The notes beneath the pieces were generated by a model. The model was not told where the DNA came from. It ran no database searches and was given only the letters and a program-made list of their open reading frames with translations. 64,000 nt of DNA from Antedon bifida (taxonomy: Eukaryota > Echinodermata > Crinoidea > Comatulida > Antedonidae): contig OY727095.1 of assembly GCA_963402885.1 (NCBI GenBank), positions 5,151,001 to 5,215,000 of the forward strand, in the 5' to 3' direction. Shown piece by piece: positions 61,101 through 64,000 of this stretch (position 1 is the first letter of the stretch; each line of letters opens with the position of its first letter). The translations under genes were made by a program, and so were the position numbers.

Positions 61101-62978
61101 ACAGCTTTATTCTAGAACTAAGTACTGTATCATCTTTGTAATTAAGTCTGACCCAAGTTGCATTTTTTTGTATCAGCATCAGTGTTCTCCCAATTTCAGA
61201 CAAAGTAAAGCCCTGTCTACACTATCAAACTTTATGTGATAATAAAATGTGATGTGCCCATATAAGGACATGGTGATGTCGTATCACTAACATGTGGGCA
61301 TACCACTACCATATTTGGACACATCACACTTTTTTGTCAATCTAGTTTGAAAGTGTACACTGAGCTTAAGATACTACTGTACCATAGATGAAATGGAAAA
61401 ATTTATTTTACTTTTCAATTACAATTGACAACATACTGATACTAGACATGGTATGGAAGGTATTAGTCCCAATTGTTAGTACCTAGAACCATGGAGCTTT
61501 ATACAGTAGCTTCATTCTAGAACTAAGTACTGTATCATTTTGTAATTAAGTCTGACCCAAGTTGCATTTTCTTGTATATATTTTCTCACCAAGCAGCATC
61601 AATGTCTCCCAATATAATTTCCAGACAAAATAGGATACTGAATCCTACACTGTGCATTGTGATTATACATACAGGTGTAATATAAAAGGACAAATTAAAA
61701 TATATTCAAGTACTTTTCAATTACAATTGACAAAATACCGCTACTAGACGAAAATTTGTTCTAAGATCTTAAACCGTTTTTAATTCTGGTTTGGAGCCAA
61801 TTTATTTTGATAAACCATGAAATAATATTAGGTTGAATATCAATATCAATCAATGGATATAAGACCTTTCTTTTTTTTTTTTATAACATTCGTAATGTCT
61901 TTCTCAACTATCAAACAACTTTAAAAAAAAAAAAGTGTGATGTGCCCAAATATGGTAGTGATATGACATCATCATATGTACATATATGAGCACATCACAT
62001 TTGTTTGTCACATTTTATATTGTGTAGATAGAGCTTTAGATTTGGTCAAAACCTAAATAGACTTTTTGCGTATCTGGTTTCAGTATATATAGTTTTGTGT
62101 GTTTAAGCGTTTCTCTATTGCCTACGACTAGTTGCTCGATAGTAATGTATTTGAGATCGGTTGGGCAAACAGGTTGACCAGTGAGCCTATTATTGCTACA
62201 AATTGCTTATCAGTTCTTCTAATTCTATTATTAAATGTTCGAGACAGAATCACTTTCACTTCTCAAATATGGAAAATAATAACATTTATACATTTAAGCA
62301 TGGATCATGGAAAAAGCCGTTCCCGGTTCTGGATACTGAGATATAGCAAGCGGCAAACTGTCCCTATGGAATGAACGTCGGTTTTGTCGTGCTTTATTCC
62401 TAATAAATCGTTTATATGTATTATTGTACATCCAAGTTGCGGTTTAATGTTTTAGTGTTATTGCGGGCATAACAATTACTTGAGCCAAGCACGGTAATAG
62501 CATTTGGGATTTGCGAATAAAGGACAGCCTATGGGACTTCATAAAACGTTAACAAACATAATTTTTTTTTTTTAATATTAAACAAGAAGAAAGTAATTTC
62601 GAAAACTAACTATTAATATTATTTTTCAACTGCTATGTTATGGATATTTATTATTATAAACTTTAATAATACCTTTATGATATTGAGAGTTTTTATTGGT
62701 CCGATTTAGATGGATCGAAAACTATCACAAAATGTCTTTAAAATGAAATAATAGATAAGTACATAGTAAAATGTAATGAAATGACAATAGTTATTTCATG
62801 GCAATATATTTTTTACATTTTTCAGAGATATGTTCTGCGCTGGACGAGTGACGGAAAATGATTTGAAGCGGACATTGAAAGCTTGTGGGGGCGCTATTCA
62901 GAGCACCGTACAGAACCTGACGGACGATGTGCTGGGCAGGTGCGAATGTTTCGAGGAAGAGCAGATTGGTGGTGACAG
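52165..62978 (+). CDS. CCT7: Chaperonin CCT eta subunit (TCP-1), 3' part missing
   Basis: Subunit of the eight-member cytosolic chaperonin ring that folds actin and tubulin with ATP. Coding exons 52165-52170 (just Met-Met), 53380-53533, 53813-53919, 54271-54449, 55010-55181, 55489-55653, 59822-59955, 62826-62978; about 356 of the usual 540 or so residues. Group II chaperonin motifs: [38 protein letters not shown]. Eta-specific stretches: [62 protein letters not shown]. The tiny first exon fits because human CCT7 starts MMPTPVILLKEG and the splice gives [12 protein letters not shown]. The last exons lie right of the window; nothing coding is seen after 62978. The introns after exons 2, 4 and 6 hold duplicated exon ends with donors. 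Confidence 0.96.
53566..53722 (+). repeat. Two duplicated 3' ends of CCT7 exon 2 with donor
   Basis: Copies at 53566-53655 and 53656-53722 repeat the end of the exon ([12 protein letters not shown] part) and its GTAAG donor; neither has an acceptor directly before it. Probably not exons, since inclusion would repeat the motif. Confidence 0.88.
54472..54592 (+). repeat. Duplicated 3' end of CCT7 exon 4 with donor
   Basis: An 86-bp step repeats ACTAGCTGTAGATAGGATTA through the GTAAGTTA donor; a third, decayed piece follows at about 54557-54592. Confidence 0.88.
54633..54833. mobile_element. Foldback element with AGGCCAACT ends
   Basis: About 200 bp with imperfect arms of about 36 bp (AGGCCAACTAAGACAGCGTC and its partner), flanked by TTA on both sides, as in Harbinger-type MITEs. 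In CCT7 intron 4. Confidence 0.7.
55202..55305. mobile_element. AGCTCTG foldback element, copy 9 (decayed)
   Basis: Recognisable left end and core (GTGATGTGCCCAAATTTGG, CATATATGGGCACATCA); the right end is missing. In a CCT7 intron. Confidence 0.7.
55698..55741 (+). repeat. Duplicated 3' end of CCT7 exon 6 with donor
   Basis: GAAAATACAATGCAGAAG then GATAATGTTGAGGTAAGTA mirrors the exon end about 80 bp upstream (GACAATGCTGAAG, GATAATGTTGAAGTAAGTA). Confidence 0.75.
55773..55822. mobile_element. AGCTCTG foldback element, copy 10 (left half only)
   Basis: Only the left end through AAAAAAAGTGTGATGTGATGG is present. In a CCT7 intron. Confidence 0.7.
56004..56123. mobile_element. AGCTCTG foldback element, copy 11
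   Basis: Left end and core are clear; the right end breaks off after AAAGTTTGAT. In the long CCT7 intron. Confidence 0.78.
56464..56635. mobile_element. Foldback copy with GCTTGGTTC ends
   Basis: Third copy of the family seen at 45627: AAAGCTTGGTTCTTACTGG at the left and TTGCGTCCTAGTG at the right, with shared inner GACCAATCAC and GATGGATTATTCGAAC. In the long CCT7 intron. Confidence 0.68.
57167..57243. repeat. Hairpin with histone-3'-stem-loop-like arms
   Basis: 34-bp arms with one mismatch around a short loop. The right arm contains AACAGTTCTTTTCAGAACT, a 6-bp stem and TTTC loop like the histone mRNA 3' stem-loop. A single arm of the same sequence lies at 6340-6368. Confidence 0.7.
57260..59821. 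other. Second half of long CCT7 intron 6, nothing recognised
   Basis: AT-rich with no coding signal or repeat that I recognise. Confidence 0.55.
59985..60175 (+). mobile_element. Two tandem tRNA-derived SINE copies, family B
   Basis: Two head-to-tail copies (59985-60068 and 60085-60175), each with TGTAGGTAAATTGGTAGTGG (A-box region) and GGGGTTCAATCCTGACC (B box). They lie directly after the CCT7 exon ending at 59955. Confidence 0.65.
61060..61755. repeat. Local tandem duplication with and without an inserted element
   Basis: Copy 1 about 61060-61440 and copy 2 about 61455-61755 share TTGTTAGTACCTAGAACCAT, GAACTAAGTACTGTATCAT and TTTTCAATTACAATTGACAA. Copy 1 carries foldback copy 12. Confidence 0.85.
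61209..61366. mobile_element. AGCTCTG foldback element, copy 12
   Basis: Flanked by TAA on both sides and sitting in one copy of a local duplication whose other copy lacks it, giving an empty site for comparison. Confidence 0.88.
61906..62036. mobile_element. AGCTCTG foldback element, copy 13 (decayed tips)
   Basis: Core well kept (GTGATGTGCCCAAATATGG), outer ends partly lost. In the CCT7 intron before exon 8. Confidence 0.75.
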
Positions 62979-64000
62979 GTAAGTTGTAATGGCTAGTATG
63001 ATTCACAGGACAGGCCTAGTTGTACAGGGGAACAGACCACTCCCGCAGGATGTCTGCACAGTCTACAAACGAAGTGAAAATGCAGTCGCGCTTATCAAGC
63101 TTGGACATTTACTTGTTGGTGACGACGCTTCATGTTGAATTCATTTCACAACATTTACAAAAACTTTGTTTAAAAAAATGTGATTTTATCCAATTATCTT
63201 TTATAAATAATGAGTAATTCTATACACTTTATGTTGATAAAAGGTAATTGATGTCCAGCGAAATATAAAATACAGTAATATAAAGGAGAATCATACACTA
63301 TATATACCTATTGACCAATTTTCTCGAGATGTGATTGATAATATATTCTGACGAATAATACAAAGTGTAAAAATAATGAAATGTACACAGAACAATATTT
63401 TAAAAACCTCAAAATATTCAGAAATTAAAAAAATCAACAATCTGTTTTTTAAAGTTTGTTAATTAGCCAATTAGCACGTACAACTAAAACAGAAATGATT
63501 AATTAGCTAAGAAAACCACAAACTGTTAAACATAAATTAGGCTGGACAATTGAATGTAGTATAATTACAGTAGTAGTTACATAATTTGATTGGTCCACAG
63601 GGGTAATTAGTTTTGTTAAGAAGCACAAAAATATTATGCACTGGCAACAATTAAAATCAATGTAAATACTACAGACAACAATAGACAACCACTAAAAATG
63701 CAAAATGTGCTATTAAACTTATTTATTTCAATATACTATATTTGGCATGTACTTCTAATGTGAATTTTCAACATTTGTTGTAGGCCTAAATTGGAAATTC
63801 ACAATTGGGCATCCTATTTAACCTTTGACCTTATAAAATTGGATTCCTAACATTCTACAATTCATGACGGCTTTTGATACATTTTGTTCAGTTTCACAGA
63901 TGTAAGCTAATTTTTTGTGACATTTTAGAAAAGGTCATCTAGATAACAAGTTCTATTTTAATTGTAAGCAGGTAGTTTGTAGTTTGTGTGTGAATGTGAA
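62979..64000. other. CCT7 intron 8, open to the right edge
   Basis: The next expected exon (after the GGDR end of exon 8) is not found before the window ends. No other feature seen. Confidence 0.6.

Overview
The window is metazoan nuclear DNA: AT-rich, with intron-rich genes (GT-AG introns), tRNA-derived SINEs, a LINE, and many small foldback DNA elements. The proteins are closest, from memory, to vertebrate and invertebrate deuterostome orthologues. The tandem RING/B-box genes, the self-complementary TAGGCCTA-type sequence and the foldback elements suggest an echinoderm; a crinoid is possible, but I cannot prove the taxon by eye.

Layout. (1) 1-14138, plus: tankyrase, 5' part cut off by the window edge; 19 exons encode the end of the first ankyrin cluster through SAM and PARP to the stop. 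(2) 16403-24934, minus: three tandem TRIM-like paralogues (here A, B and C), each with a RING, a B-box and a coiled coil. A carries two C-terminal domains that I read as dynein light chain LC8-like, B carries one, and C has none and is probably broken. All three share a promoter block with NF-kappaB-like sites and a TAGAGGGCGTG-type motif. (3) 25155-32054, plus: CDC23/APC8, complete in 14 exons, head-to-head with TRIM C. (4) 32055-38402: no gene, mostly a 4.3-kb palindromic repeat. (5) 38416-42425, minus: an almost full ORF2-type LINE with a 13-bp target duplication and one in-frame stop. (6) 42576-46686, plus: a CHST15-like carbohydrate sulfotransferase, complete in 8 exons. (7) 46687-48903: no gene seen. 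(8) 48904-50054, plus: MGMT, complete in 3 coding exons. (9) 50623-51913, minus: MRPS26, complete in 4 exons. (10) 52165-62978, plus: CCT7, first 8 coding exons, cut by the right edge; it is head-to-head with MRPS26.

I assembled every gene model by hand from splice sites and reading phase. For tankyrase, CDC23, the sulfotransferase, MGMT, MRPS26, TRIM A and TRIM B the exon lengths sum to whole codons, an internal check. The housekeeping genes (APC/C subunit, chaperonin subunit, mitoribosome subunit, DNA repair) show no functional link beyond sharing short bidirectional promoters.

The most unusual content is the TRIM cluster: an apparent fusion of a TRIM E3-ligase front end to LC8-like dimerisation/cargo folds behind kappaB-like promoters, which suggests a lineage-specific immune E3 family. 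Next come three separate duplications of exon 3' ends with their donor sites in CCT7, a fourfold repeat of the CDC23 coding end, the large palindrome, and several short foldback families whose target duplications can be read directly.
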